Part shown: positions 26,469 to 35,179 of the stretch, in pieces | Layout of the letters: the number at the start of each line of letters is the position of its first letter | How positions within the stretch are numbered: position 1 is the first letter of the stretch | Origin: Desulfosporosinus shakirovi | Lineage (GTDB): Bacteria; Bacillota; Desulfitobacteriia; Desulfitobacteriales; Desulfitobacteriaceae | Direction of reading: 5' to 3' | DNA length: 64,000 nucleotides | Assembly (NCBI RefSeq): GCF_020595055.1 | Contig: NZ_JAJDOO010000002.1 | Coordinates: 222,419 to 286,418 of the forward strand | Notes under the pieces: model-generated | Database searches by the model: none | Told to the model about the DNA's origin: nothing | The model's input: the letters and a program-made list of their open reading frames with translations, nothing else | Program-made: the position numbers and the translations under genes

Positions 26469-26766
26469 ATTTTGCTATCCTGAAAATATCCCCAAAAAGT
26501 ATTCATAAGAATGTCTCAGACCCAAAAGCAAAGCTTGGGCGGCGAAGCTTCCCGACCAGGGAGCACTCTCTTTTCATTATCTGATGGTGTCGTTATGGCA
26601 TGGGGCCTATCAGAAAGTATAACTTTTCGTTGCATACTGCAAGAAAGGCTAATACTTGCGAAGACAGTGTCTTCGTGGGTGCCAGCCAAGTTTTCTAATC
26701 CTAGTTGAGGTTGAGTTGATATTAGCTTGTTAGCATAGAACTACAAAATGAAAGGAGTTACAGACT

Positions 26767-27720
26767 ATGAATATAATCTCAAAACAAAAAAACCGTGGCA
26801 CAAAAGCAATCCAAATTGAGAGTTTACACAAAAATTTTGGCGAATATAAAGCCTTGAACAATCTGTCTCTGGAAGTGAACCGAGGAGAGATTTTTGGATT
26901 TCTGGGGCTGAATGGTGCCGGAAAGACAACGACCATAAAAACTCTCTTAGGGATGCTCAGGCCAACCTCCGGCAAGCTCTACATGTTAGGTGAAAAGGTA
27001 TGTGCCGGAAACTGTAAATTATGGGATAAGGTTGGGTATTTGGAGGAAGCTGCTTTTTATCCTGATTTAACCGTAATCGAAAATCTTGACATAGCACGCC
27101 GGATGCAAGGGGTATCTGACAAAGAATCCGTCAATCGGGTTATTTGTAAGTTAGGGCTTGAGCCGCACAAAAAGAAAAAGGCGAAGCAGCTTTCTTTAGG
27201 AAATAAACAGCGCTTGGGACTTGCCAAAGCCATGATCCACAATCCGGAAATCATGATCCTGGATGAACCGATCAACGGTCTTGATCCGGCAGGAGTGGCT
27301 GAGATACGGAATATGTTATATGATTTAGCGAAAAATTTTGGCGTTACTATTTTTATATCCAGCCATCTGCTGGAAGAACTCGCAAAAGTTGCTACACGCC
27401 TTGGGATTATTCACAACGGTCACCTTATTCAAGAAATCGAAATGGCTAAGCTGGAACAATCCTTGCAGAAAAATTTAGTGTTGGATGGACGGGACAAAAA
27501 TGCCCTAAAGAGTGTGCTTAAAGAGCAGGGCTATGAATTTGAGGAAACAATGGATGGTCATCTCAAATTAACCGATGGCCAGGCAGTTGAGAGTCCTGAA
27601 CGGTTGGCCGAACTCCTCGTTAGGTCTAATCAACCGCCAACCCTGCTTCGAGTAATTACGGAGGATTTGGAAGGCTACTTTCTTCGGACAATTGGTATGG
27701 TAAGGGGGAATATCCAATGA
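26767..27720 (+). CDS. ABC exporter ATPase (bacitracin/lantibiotic-type, CcmA-like)
   Basis: A 317-residue ATPase. The ABC domain (about 16-240) has Walker A GLNGAGKTTT, a slightly degenerate signature LSLGNKQR in place of LSGGQ, and Walker B IMILDEPINGLDP. The C-terminal 80 residues resemble the extension of BcrA-type exporters. It works with the permease whose ATG overlaps its TGA. Position next to an intramembrane-sensing two-component system and an RND pump suggests envelope stress or drug efflux. The substrate is unknown. Confidence 0.9.
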   Translation: MNIISKQKNRGTKAIQIESLHKNFGEYKALNNLSLEVNRGEIFGFLGLNGAGKTTTIKTLLGMLRPTSGKLYMLGEKVCAGNCKLWDKVGYLEEAAFYPDLTVIENLDIARRMQGVSDKESVNRVICKLGLEPHKKKKAKQLSLGNKQRLGLAKAMIHNPEIMILDEPINGLDPAGVAEIRNMLYDLAKNFGVTIFISSHLLEELAKVATRLGIIHNGHLIQEIEMAKLEQSLQKNLVLDGRDKNALKSVLKEQGYEFEETMDGHLKLTDGQAVESPERLAELLVRSNQPPTLLRVITEDLEGYFLRTIGMVRGNIQ

Positions 27721-28430
27721 ATATTTTTTCTGTTCTACATTGTGAATTTCGCAAGATTATCCGCGCTAATGTGTTTGGGCTGGTGTTTTTTGTTTTTGCA
27801 TTTGGGCCAATCATGATGGGAGTTGGAATTACTTCATCCAGTAGCACTGGTGATATCAATTGGCAAATGTATTTAACCGAATTACTGAGTGGTCTTGCCG
27901 CCCTGGGACTTATCGGATACACATTTATCTCTGCCTGGGTATTTGGTCGAGAGTTTTCAGATAAAACGATTAAGGATTTGCTTGCCAAGCCTGTATCCAG
28001 ATCACAGATTGTCATGTCCAAATTGCTGGTTATTTTAGCCTGGGACCTATTGCTTGCCCTCTTTATGTTTGTCGTTGCCCTCGCCGCAGGTGGTGTTCTG
28101 GGGGTTACTGGCTGGTCAGCTGCCCTTATTGGGGATGTTTTCTTTAGATTTATTATAACATCCCTATTGTTTATTGTGGTTACCACACCAGGAACCTTTT
28201 TGGCAAATATTAGCAAGGGATACTTGGCACCCTTGGGACTCATTTTGGTCATCGTAATTTTCTCAAACGTGTTGGCCTCTATGGGATTTGCCCCTTATTT
28301 CCCCTGGACAATCCCCTCGGTATTTCAAAGCACCGGGTTCCTTGATTTGAGTAGCATAGTCATTCTTGCTTCTACGGGATTAGCCGGAATAGTTGGAACG
28401 TTTGCTTGGTGGAGATTTGCTGAGCAATGA
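27717..28430 (+). CDS. ABC-2 type exporter permease
   Basis: A 237-residue protein with about six transmembrane helices. It includes the conserved region RFGREFSDKTIKDLLAKPVSR-like segment (read here as FGREFSDKTIKDLLAKPVS) that follows helix two in ABC-2 permeases of the BcrB/NatB type. It starts in an ATGA overlap with the ATPase gene and is its membrane partner. Confidence 0.88.
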   Translation: MNIFSVLHCEFRKIIRANVFGLVFFVFAFGPIMMGVGITSSSSTGDINWQMYLTELLSGLAALGLIGYTFISAWVFGREFSDKTIKDLLAKPVSRSQIVMSKLLVILAWDLLLALFMFVVALAAGGVLGVTGWSAALIGDVFFRFIITSLLFIVVTTPGTFLANISKGYLAPLGLILVIVIFSNVLASMGFAPYFPWTIPSVFQSTGFLDLSSIVILASTGLAGIVGTFAWWRFAEQ

Positions 28431-28525
28431 TTTTAACTATTGCTCCCAAGTTCGGACTTTACGATAAGTTATCATAATACCGACCTATTCTCCATGCTTT
28501 TCAACGTATAACCCCAGGCGGATAC

Positions 28526-28557
28526 CCATATGCTTCGATTGGAATCGAAGCATATGG
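28526..28557. repeat. Perfect 15-bp palindrome between the ABC and RND genes
   Basis: CCATATGCTTCGATT (28526-28540) is mirrored at 28543-28557 with a 2-base loop. No T run follows. It could be an operator or a cruciform-forming remnant. The rest of the 357-base gap 28431-28787 shows no gene. Confidence 0.5.
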
Positions 28558-28787
28558 CAATGAATTTCTTTGCTTTCTTGCAAAAGGTAGATTCCATATT
28601 GATCCGGTCAAGGGCACTCACCTTAGGGTTTCTTCTGAAAATGGGGCACCGATGGACATTTTAAAAAGATTGCCTGCCTATTTACGGTAATGAGGGTGAA
28701 TAAACCCTCCCCGGAGGAGGTTCGCTCAGAGAAAAATAGGTGACCGGATATATGAGTAAAAACCGAATTATATGAGGGGGATTTATC

Positions 28788-30038
28788 TTGTTTAAAAAAA
28801 TAGGTCCAGCTGTGAGGGGATTTAAAATGACGAAAATGAGAGTTCTGATTGTTATTGTACTTGTTTTGGCCGGTACAGGAGTTACAACCTTCATGGGAAA
28901 GACGGAAAAGACAATCGCAACTGCTCCAAATAAAGTTTATGTCAAAGTCAGTGTGACAGAGAATGTTATTAAGCAAGCAACCCTTTCCTATAAGGCTTCC
29001 TTAGAAGCCTCTGAAGAGGGTATTGTAAGTGGCAAGGTAAGTGGTAAGGTCGTTCAGGTTATGTTCGAAAATGGTCACTATGTATCCCAAGGGGACACGT
29101 TAATTAAATTGGATGATCAGGAGATTAAAAACCATATAGCTTCTTCTGAAGCCAAGCTGAAAGCCTCAGAAAGTCAAGTGAAATCTTCTGAGAGTCAATT
29201 AGTTTCTTCACAAACCGAATTGCAGAAAATGCAGCTGAGTGTAGACAATGCAGTGAGTACCTATGACAGAACGAAAGAGCTTTTTGACGGCGGGGCTATT
29301 GCCAAGGTTGAACTGGAAAGTGCTGAAACAACGGTAAGCAATGCAAAAAGCGACCTGGAATCGGCAAAAGCCAATATCGAAACAGCACAAGCCAGTATTA
29401 AAACAGCACAAGCGAATGTGACTGCAGCACAGGTTGATTTAAAAATTCTTACAAATTCGCTGGCGGATACGACCATCACTGCGCCCCTTACTGGGATCAT
29501 AGATGAGAAAAGTGTGAGTCTAGGACAATATGCCAACCTAGGAGTTGCCTTAGGAAAAGTTAAGAGCATATCACCGATCTATGCGGTAATTGAAGTAGAC
29601 CAAAACGATCTAAGTTCTCTTAAAGTAGGACAGAGTGCCAAGGTCAAAGTTGGAAGTACTGATATCAAAATCTATGACGGAATTATAAAGAGTACTGAAG
29701 CCTCTGCAGATACTACATCAAGAGTTTTTAAATGCAAAGTTGAGGTTGCTAATCTTGATCAGACACTGAAACCGGGCATTTATGCCAACGTGGATATTGT
29801 AGGTGACCAGACATCAGAAATGATTGCTGTGCCGACAGATGCCTTGAGCGGAAATCCAGGAAATTATACAGTGTTTGTGAATGATCAAGGGGTTGCCCGT
29901 AAACGCATGGTCAGTATTGGGCAAATCACAAAAGGCTTAGTGGAGATCAAAGACGGCGTAAAGAATGGTGACAGCGTCATCATTACCAATGTGAATACAC
30001 TGCAGGATGGCGATGCGGTTTCAGTGGTAATGGAATAG
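28788..30038 (+). CDS. RND efflux periplasmic-adaptor (membrane fusion) protein
   Basis: A 416-residue HlyD/AcrA-type adaptor. It has an N-terminal membrane anchor (about 20-38), a lipoyl-like half motif (GKVVQVMFENGHYVSQGDTL), and a long coiled coil (about 118-215) rich in A, S and Q repeats. The second lipoyl half (TITAPLTGIIDEKSVSLGQY) and a beta-barrel region follow. It links the RND pump to the envelope; in a Firmicute without an outer membrane its partner outside is unclear. Two near-identical SD/start pairs occur: TTG 28788 after gaggggg and ATG 28827 after gagggg. The longer form is given, but either could be real. Confidence 0.9.
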   Translation: MFKKIGPAVRGFKMTKMRVLIVIVLVLAGTGVTTFMGKTEKTIATAPNKVYVKVSVTENVIKQATLSYKASLEASEEGIVSGKVSGKVVQVMFENGHYVSQGDTLIKLDDQEIKNHIASSEAKLKASESQVKSSESQLVSSQTELQKMQLSVDNAVSTYDRTKELFDGGAIAKVELESAETTVSNAKSDLESAKANIETAQASIKTAQANVTAAQVDLKILTNSLADTTITAPLTGIIDEKSVSLGQYANLGVALGKVKSISPIYAVIEVDQNDLSSLKVGQSAKVKVGSTDIKIYDGIIKSTEASADTTSRVFKCKVEVANLDQTLKPGIYANVDIVGDQTSEMIAVPTDALSGNPGNYTVFVNDQGVARKRMVSIGQITKGLVEIKDGVKNGDSVIITNVNTLQDGDAVSVVME

Positions 30039-30051
30039 GAGGACAAGATTA

Positions 30052-33000
30052 ATGTTTTTAACAGATATCAGCCTGAAAAGGCCTGTATTTGCCACTGTCA
30101 TCATTATTGCTATGCTGGCAGTGGGTGCTATGAGTTATATAGGACTCCCCATCAACGAAAACCCTGAGATCGAGATTCCTTATATCGCGGTTGCCATTTC
30201 CTTGCCGGGAACTTCAGCAGAACAGATTGAAGCGAAAGTGACAAAAAGAGTCGAGGAATCTGTCGGACAAATTTCGGGAGTGAAACACATTACCTCCAGC
30301 ATTTCGGAAGGGGTTTCCCAAACCGTCATTGAGTTTAATTCCGGAACAGAAGTCAATGTGGCGGCCCAAGATATCAAAGACAAACTAAGCGGTATTCGGG
30401 GCACTTTGCCCCAGGATATCGAGGAACCCATTATCCAAAAATTCGATTTTGCGGCAACACCCATTATATCCTTCGTGGTCACCAGCCCTCTTTCCAACAA
30501 GGACTTATCACAAGTCGTCGAAGATGACATCACCAAAAAACTAAATACGGTGAAAGGGGTTGGATCGGTTACCACCTATGGTGCGCAAGTCAGGGAAATA
30601 CATATCAAACTCGATAAAGAAAAAATGGCGTCCCTTAATGTGACCACTGCAGAAATCACCCAGAGCCTGGGAAGTGACAACATAAATAGGTCCAGCGGAA
30701 AAGTTTCCAATCATGATAAAGAAGTTTCTATCAGAACGAATGGTACGGTCAAAGAAGTTAATGATTTCTTGAATATTTTAGTCGCCAATCGCAACGGGAC
30801 TGAAATAAGAATCAAGGATGTTGCTCAAGTGGTAGATACTATTAAGGATAAGGACAGTTTATCTTATTATAAGGGTGCAGAATCGATTGGGATTGATATC
30901 GTTAAACAATCCGGAGAAAACACCACCCAAGTAGCGGACGATCTTAAAGCAAAAATTGCAACGATTCAAACCTCACTGCCTAAAGATGTAAAAATTAATA
31001 TTGTCAATGACAATTCCCAGATCATACGGGCCTCCGTGGCTGAAGTTCAGAAAACCTTGCTGGAAGGTTGTATCCTGGCGGTGCTCGTGGTTTTCCTCTT
31101 CCTGCGGAATGGGGGAAGCACGGCCATCAGTGCGATTTCACTGCCTACCTCGATTATCACTACCTTTGCCGCTATGAAACTGATGAATTTTTCACTCAAC
31201 ACCATGTCCTTAATGGGTCTCTCCTTATCAGTCGGATTGCTGATTGATGATGCCATTGTTGTCGTTGAGAACATTGTGCGTCACTTAAAAATGGGTAAAT
31301 CCGCTATCGAAGCAGCGAAAGACGGGACGAGTGAGATTGGGCTGGCTGTGACGGCTACCACCTTTACCATAGTTGCTGTCTTTCTCCCCATTACCATGGT
31401 TGATGGATTGATCGGGGCCTACTTCAAGGAATTTGGTCTAACGGTTGCTGTCAGCGTCTTGATTTCTTTATTTGTATCCTTTACATTAGTTCCGTTGATG
31501 GCATCTAAATATATAAAAAGGGAAAACGAGGAATTAGATAAAAAACACGGTCCCCTGGGGAAATTCTTAATATGGTTCAATCACTTGTTTGTTAAACTTG
31601 CCAGAGTCTATACAAGACTTCTCAGGGTAACCTTGAAACACAGGACTAAAACCATAGCTATTGCCACGGCAATGTTCTTCGGCAGTTTGCTCCTTCTTAA
31701 CTTTATTAATATTAGTTTTTTAGATTCCTCAGACAACGGAAAGATCACAATAGCAGCGGCGACAGATGGAGGGACAACCCTGGATAGTGCGGCAGAAACA
31801 ACCAAAAGAATGGAAAGTATTCTTAATAAGTATCCTGGAGTAGTGTACCTGTATTCCACTGTTACACCCAGCAACATCAACATAAGTGTGCAGCTTCCAG
31901 ACAAGAATGCCAGAAAAGAGACCTTAAGTGAAGCAGCCAATAAAATGCGAGAGAGTTTAATTCAGATTCCGGGAATTAGCGTTTCTATGACGATTGGTTC
32001 AACTTTGGGGGAAGTATGGGCTACCGAAATTCATTTTACTGGGGATGACTTTAATCAGCTTTTAGACTATTCGATGCAAGCCGAGAAAGTCTTAAAGAAA
32101 ATTCCCGGGGCTGTTGACGTAAGTATAAGCTATAAAACTGGAAAAGCAGAAGCAATAATTGAAGTAGATCGGGATAAGGCCGCTGATTTAGGGGTGAGTC
32201 CCTTGGTCGTAGCCAATACCTTGGGAACACTTTTTAATGGTTCTCTCGTAACCCAGTATGAAACAGAAAAGGATCGTTTTGACGTTAAAGTGTTGCTCCA
32301 GGATGATCAGAGGAAGGACTTTGACAGCTTAAAAGGAATTTATGTTCCCGGTTCAAATAACCGTATGGTTCCACTCGATCAGGTTACAAAGCAAGTTTTC
32401 GCCACGGGCTCTACGACCATTAGTAGGTATGATAAAGCTCGAGAGATTGTGGTAACGGCCAATGCCTCCGGAGTTTCGGCAACTCAGTTGAATACTCAGT
32501 TTAACACAGCCTTGAAAAATGACACGAAGATGCCCGCCGGAGTAAGCCAAGTCAGCGGAGGAGATCAGGAAATGATGGCAGAAGCTATCCCCGGCTTAAT
32601 GCAGGCACTTTTGATGGGAATTCTATTCATTTACTTGGTTCTTGCCGCTCTGTTTGAAAGTTTTATTGATCCCTTGGCGATTGTCTTGGCTTTGCCCTTC
32701 GGCATCATTGGAGCCCTGTTGGCCCTGTTTCTCAGCGGCAGCAATTTAAGCATGATGGCCATGATTGGTATTATTATGTTGATGGGACTGGTCACCAAAA
32801 ATGCGATTTTGTTAGTTGACTATGCTAAACAAAAGCTGTCCGAGGGAGAGGAGCGCAATGAAGCGCTGCTACAGGCGTCTTCGACACGACTTAGGCCTAT
32901 CCTTATGACGACGTTAGCGATGGTATTCGGTATGATTCCCACAGCGCTTTCTACAGGGTTAGGCTCGGAAGGACGCGCACCTATGGCTTATGCCATTATT

Positions 33001-33105
33001 GGCGGCTTAATTACGTCAACTTTTTTAACCCTCATCGTTGTCCCTGTCATCTATACGCTGTTGGACGATGCCAAAGGTTTTTTTCACAAGAAAACGAACA
33101 GTTAA
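30052..33105 (+). CDS. RND-family efflux pump (HAE1/AcrB-like)
   Basis: A 1017-residue proton-driven RND transporter with 12 predicted transmembrane helices and two large extracytoplasmic loops, the full usual length. The N-terminus (FLTDISLKRPVFATVIIIAM) and the TM4 acidic motif (GLSLSVGLLIDDAIVVVENI) with its Asp pair are typical of hydrophobe/amphiphile pumps. It follows its adaptor by 13 bases. Candidate substrates are drugs, bile-like amphiphiles or membrane components. Regulation may involve the MerR gene just downstream or the two-component system upstream. Confidence 0.93.
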   Translation: MFLTDISLKRPVFATVIIIAMLAVGAMSYIGLPINENPEIEIPYIAVAISLPGTSAEQIEAKVTKRVEESVGQISGVKHITSSISEGVSQTVIEFNSGTEVNVAAQDIKDKLSGIRGTLPQDIEEPIIQKFDFAATPIISFVVTSPLSNKDLSQVVEDDITKKLNTVKGVGSVTTYGAQVREIHIKLDKEKMASLNVTTAEITQSLGSDNINRSSGKVSNHDKEVSIRTNGTVKEVNDFLNILVANRNGTEIRIKDVAQVVDTIKDKDSLSYYKGAESIGIDIVKQSGENTTQVADDLKAKIATIQTSLPKDVKINIVNDNSQIIRASVAEVQKTLLEGCILAVLVVFLFLRNGGSTAISAISLPTSIITTFAAMKLMNFSLNTMSLMGLSLSVGLLIDDAIVVVENIVRHLKMGKSAIEAAKDGTSEIGLAVTATTFTIVAVFLPITMVDGLIGAYFKEFGLTVAVSVLISLFVSFTLVPLMASKYIKRENEELDKKHGPLGKFLIWFNHLFVKLARVYTRLLRVTLKHRTKTIAIATAMFFGSLLLLNFINISFLDSSDNGKITIAAATDGGTTLDSAAETTKRMESILNKYPGVVYLYSTVTPSNINISVQLPDKNARKETLSEAANKMRESLIQIPGISVSMTIGSTLGEVWATEIHFTGDDFNQLLDYSMQAEKVLKKIPGAVDVSISYKTGKAEAIIEVDRDKAADLGVSPLVVANTLGTLFNGSLVTQYETEKDRFDVKVLLQDDQRKDFDSLKGIYVPGSNNRMVPLDQVTKQVFATGSTTISRYDKAREIVVTANASGVSATQLNTQFNTALKNDTKMPAGVSQVSGGDQEMMAEAIPGLMQALLMGILFIYLVLAALFESFIDPLAIVLALPFGIIGALLALFLSGSNLSMMAMIGIIMLMGLVTKNAILLVDYAKQKLSEGEERNEALLQASSTRLRPILMTTLAMVFGMIPTALSTGLGSEGRAPMAYAIIGGLITSTFLTLIVVPVIYTLLDDAKGFFHKKTNS

Positions 33106-33132
33106 ATTTTATGATACCACTATAGAAAATGC

Positions 33133-33163
33133 TTGACATAGTGTTAACTACAGATGTTAGACT
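33133..33163 (+). promoter_or_regulatory. MerR-type promoter with 19-bp spacer
   Basis: TTGACA (33133-33138) and TAGACT (33158-33163) are separated by 19 bases, the long spacer that MerR-family activators unwind. The spacer contains a gttaac centre. It lies upstream of the merR-like gene, so autoactivation is likely. Confidence 0.55.
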
Positions 33164-33309
33164 AGGACATGAGTTTGATCAATAGACTGTAGACAATGTG
33201 AACAAGCTTGTCCTTTGCATTTGAAGATACGGAGCACTTAAAATTTATATACTTAATAGAGAAGAACCGATCTCTAGGAATTTTATTTGGTAAAAAGGAG
33301 GGGAAGAGA

Positions 33310-33696
33310 ATGAACATTGCAGTGGTAAGTAAAAAATTTGATCTTTCGCAGGATACCCTGCGCTATTATGAAAGAGTCGGTATGATTCCGCCTGTCAATC
33401 GCACCCCGAGCGGAATTAGAGATTACACCGAGGAGAACTGCAAATGGGTGGAGCTTGCCAAATGTATGCGTAGTGCCGGCCTTCCGGTAGAAGTGATGAT
33501 CGAATATTTGAAGCTGACGCAGCAAGGAGAAGAGACGATCCCTGCCCGGCGGGAACTCCTTCTTGAGCAGCGTGAACAGCTTTTGGCACAGAAAGCGGCT
33601 GTCGAAAGCACGCTGGATCGACTGAACTTCAAGATCGAGCGCTATGAAATAGCCATGGAAACAGGTGTGTTGTCGTGGGATCGTGAAGAGGTATAA
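33310..33696 (+). CDS. MerR-family transcriptional regulator
   Basis: A 128-residue regulator. The N-terminal winged helix (MNIAVVSKKFDLSQDTLRYY, then ERVGMIPPVNRTPSGIRDYT) is that of the MerR family. A coiled-coil dimerisation helix follows. No cysteine-rich metal site is present, which favours the AdhR/NmlR-like stress group over metal sensors. ATG 33310 follows aaggagggg; an upstream in-frame start at 33208 would lack an SD and precede the family N-terminus. It is probably autoregulated through the 19-bp spacer promoter. Confidence 0.88.
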   Translation: MNIAVVSKKFDLSQDTLRYYERVGMIPPVNRTPSGIRDYTEENCKWVELAKCMRSAGLPVEVMIEYLKLTQQGEETIPARRELLLEQREQLLAQKAAVESTLDRLNFKIERYEIAMETGVLSWDREEV

Positions 33697-34317
33697 TACA
33701 CATATTTTCGCAAGTTAGAGGAGATTATGATTAGGCAAACCCAGGCTCTAGGCGGGGGTGGGCGGTTGGATCTAAATGACTTGAAACGAGCGAGAGGATT
33801 TCAAAGTAAGGTTCCACAGCGATAACAATATCTTTGGCAGTACGTTGAGGTGGACCTGGTCTGTCCCGTTGTTCATCAGCCTTGCCAACATAGGTACATT
33901 TGACATTAGCTTTAGAAGATTCCTCTAGTGAATGGGCAAGAAGCCGGGTTTGAGGCACTTCTCGTGCCTACAGACTATCGAAGCCGAGAAAAGCTGGGTC
34001 TAAGAGATTGATTCTTACACTATGCGCTCATTTTCCTTTTATGTTTAGTTGCACTTGGGGTTATGGGGCTAATTGGTGTGGGCCCAGGAAGGTTTGATTG
34101 ATTTTCATATACGGGACAAGGTTAAAGCCTCCTGTCGTAGTTTTTATCCTACGCAGGAGGCTTTAACCTTGGGGAGTCCTCACAGATACCATCATAAATG
34201 CAGAACAAAAATATTTTTTACCATATGTTGCCGTAAAGCCCTAGCTCAGCTATGGGGATATAAGGCAAATCTAAAGATCCTTTTGTATTATATATGTGTA
34301 TGTAATATACTGTTTTC
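33697..34317. other. Non-coding stretch beside the IS200/IS605 remnant
   Basis: This 620-base gap has no intact gene. A 75-codon minus-strand frame (33731-33958) lacks recognisable motifs. The main structure is the long hairpin at 34117-34171. Confidence 0.5.
34117..34171 (+). terminator. Very long hairpin, terminator-like
   Basis: An 18-bp perfect outer stem is followed, after one unpaired base, by a 5-bp inner stem (CGTAG/CTACG) with a T-rich loop. No T run follows the 3' arm, so termination is uncertain. It could be the end of a mobile element. Confidence 0.45.
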
Positions 34318-34461
34318 ATGGATATGAACTATAAGTCAAACAACAACATTGTCTACTCATGCAAGTACCATGTGGTCTGGTGTCCTAAATATCGTCGGAA
34401 GGCTTTGGGTGGGAAGATTGAAGCTCGTTTGAAGGAATTGATTCAAGAGACATGTATCTGA
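34318..34461 (+). pseudogene. tnpA: Truncated IS200/IS605 transposase TnpA
   Basis: The frame encodes 47 residues. The segment NIVYSCKYHVVWCPKYRRKAL is the conserved N-terminus of the Y1 (HUH) transposase TnpA; the family is about 130-150 residues. The HUH motif and catalytic tyrosine are deleted, and the sequence runs directly into tnpB remnants. Confidence 0.8.
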
Positions 34462-35032
34462 ACAAATTATCTTGATCAAAAACACCCTGCAGGAATATAT
34501 CTAAACTGCTAACAATGTAGTTAGTGATTATGTTGCTGGTAATACTGTAAAACACACCTCCAAAACTGTCTCTGACGATTTGCCGAGTGCTTCGAAGAAC
34601 CAAGTTATTCAAGATGCTAAGAGTATTTTCAAAAAGTACACCAAAAAACTCAAAGTCAATGCTGAAAAAGAACCTGACAAGCAAAAGGAACTAAAAGTCC
34701 CCATTCTCAAAAAACCAGTGGCTATTTGGAATAATCAAAACTATTCTATTAAGTTTGGCTATATTGCTTTCCCTGTTTGGCATAATGGTAAAAGCACTAG
34801 AATAATGGTCAAGACTGAAACAACAGGGTATCAAGTGAATCTATTAATTAACAAGTTGGGTACACTTAGAATTACTGAAAAATCGGGTAAGTTCATGGCA
34901 CAAATTGCCGTAAATGTAGTACCTATGCAAACCACGGGTACAGACTCAATGGGCATAGGTCATAGAGACATTATCGGTGCTAAGAATATCATTTTTGCAC
35001 CTGTGATAGATGGTAACAGTCTATCAGCCTAG
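34462..35032 (+). pseudogene. tnpB: Truncated TnpB (OrfB) of the IS200/IS605 element
   Basis: Reading in frame from 34460, EQIILIKNTLQEYI is followed by a TAA stop and then NNVVSDYVAGNTVKHTSKTV and about 150 more residues of the TnpB N-terminal region. The frame ends at 35032. The RuvC nuclease domain and zinc finger that make up the second half of TnpB (about 400 residues) are missing, so there is no active RNA-guided nuclease. Confidence 0.75.
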
Positions 35033-35130
35033 ACAGCTATATGCTCTGGTCTAGGAGAGGTAATGCATACCCTTAACTTGGGGTCATACTCGATTGTCGG
35101 AAACGGACTTTCGTTTAATCACCCAAGAAT

Positions 35131-35152
35131 CCCCCAGATTCATCTGTGGGGA
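35131..35152 (+). mobile_element. Right-end hairpin of the IS200/IS605 remnant
   Basis: A bulged hairpin (CCCCCAGAT with ATCTGTGGGG) lies 100 bases after the tnpB remnant and just before M56 coding sequence resumes at 35180. This is the kind of subterminal structure TnpA recognises. The remnant spans roughly 34318-35160. Confidence 0.5.
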
Positions 35153-35179
35153 GTGTCAAATTTCAAACGTAAAGACATC

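Noticed and set aside
26511..26708. Plus-strand frame of 65 codons and a GC-rich stretch resembling a riboswitch
   Set aside because: No SD or family match was seen, and the gcaaagc element lacks the rest of a c-di-GMP aptamer. It is more likely element debris.
33731..33958. Minus-strand frame of 75 codons
   Set aside because: No SD, motif or operon context. It may be a gene fragment but cannot be supported.
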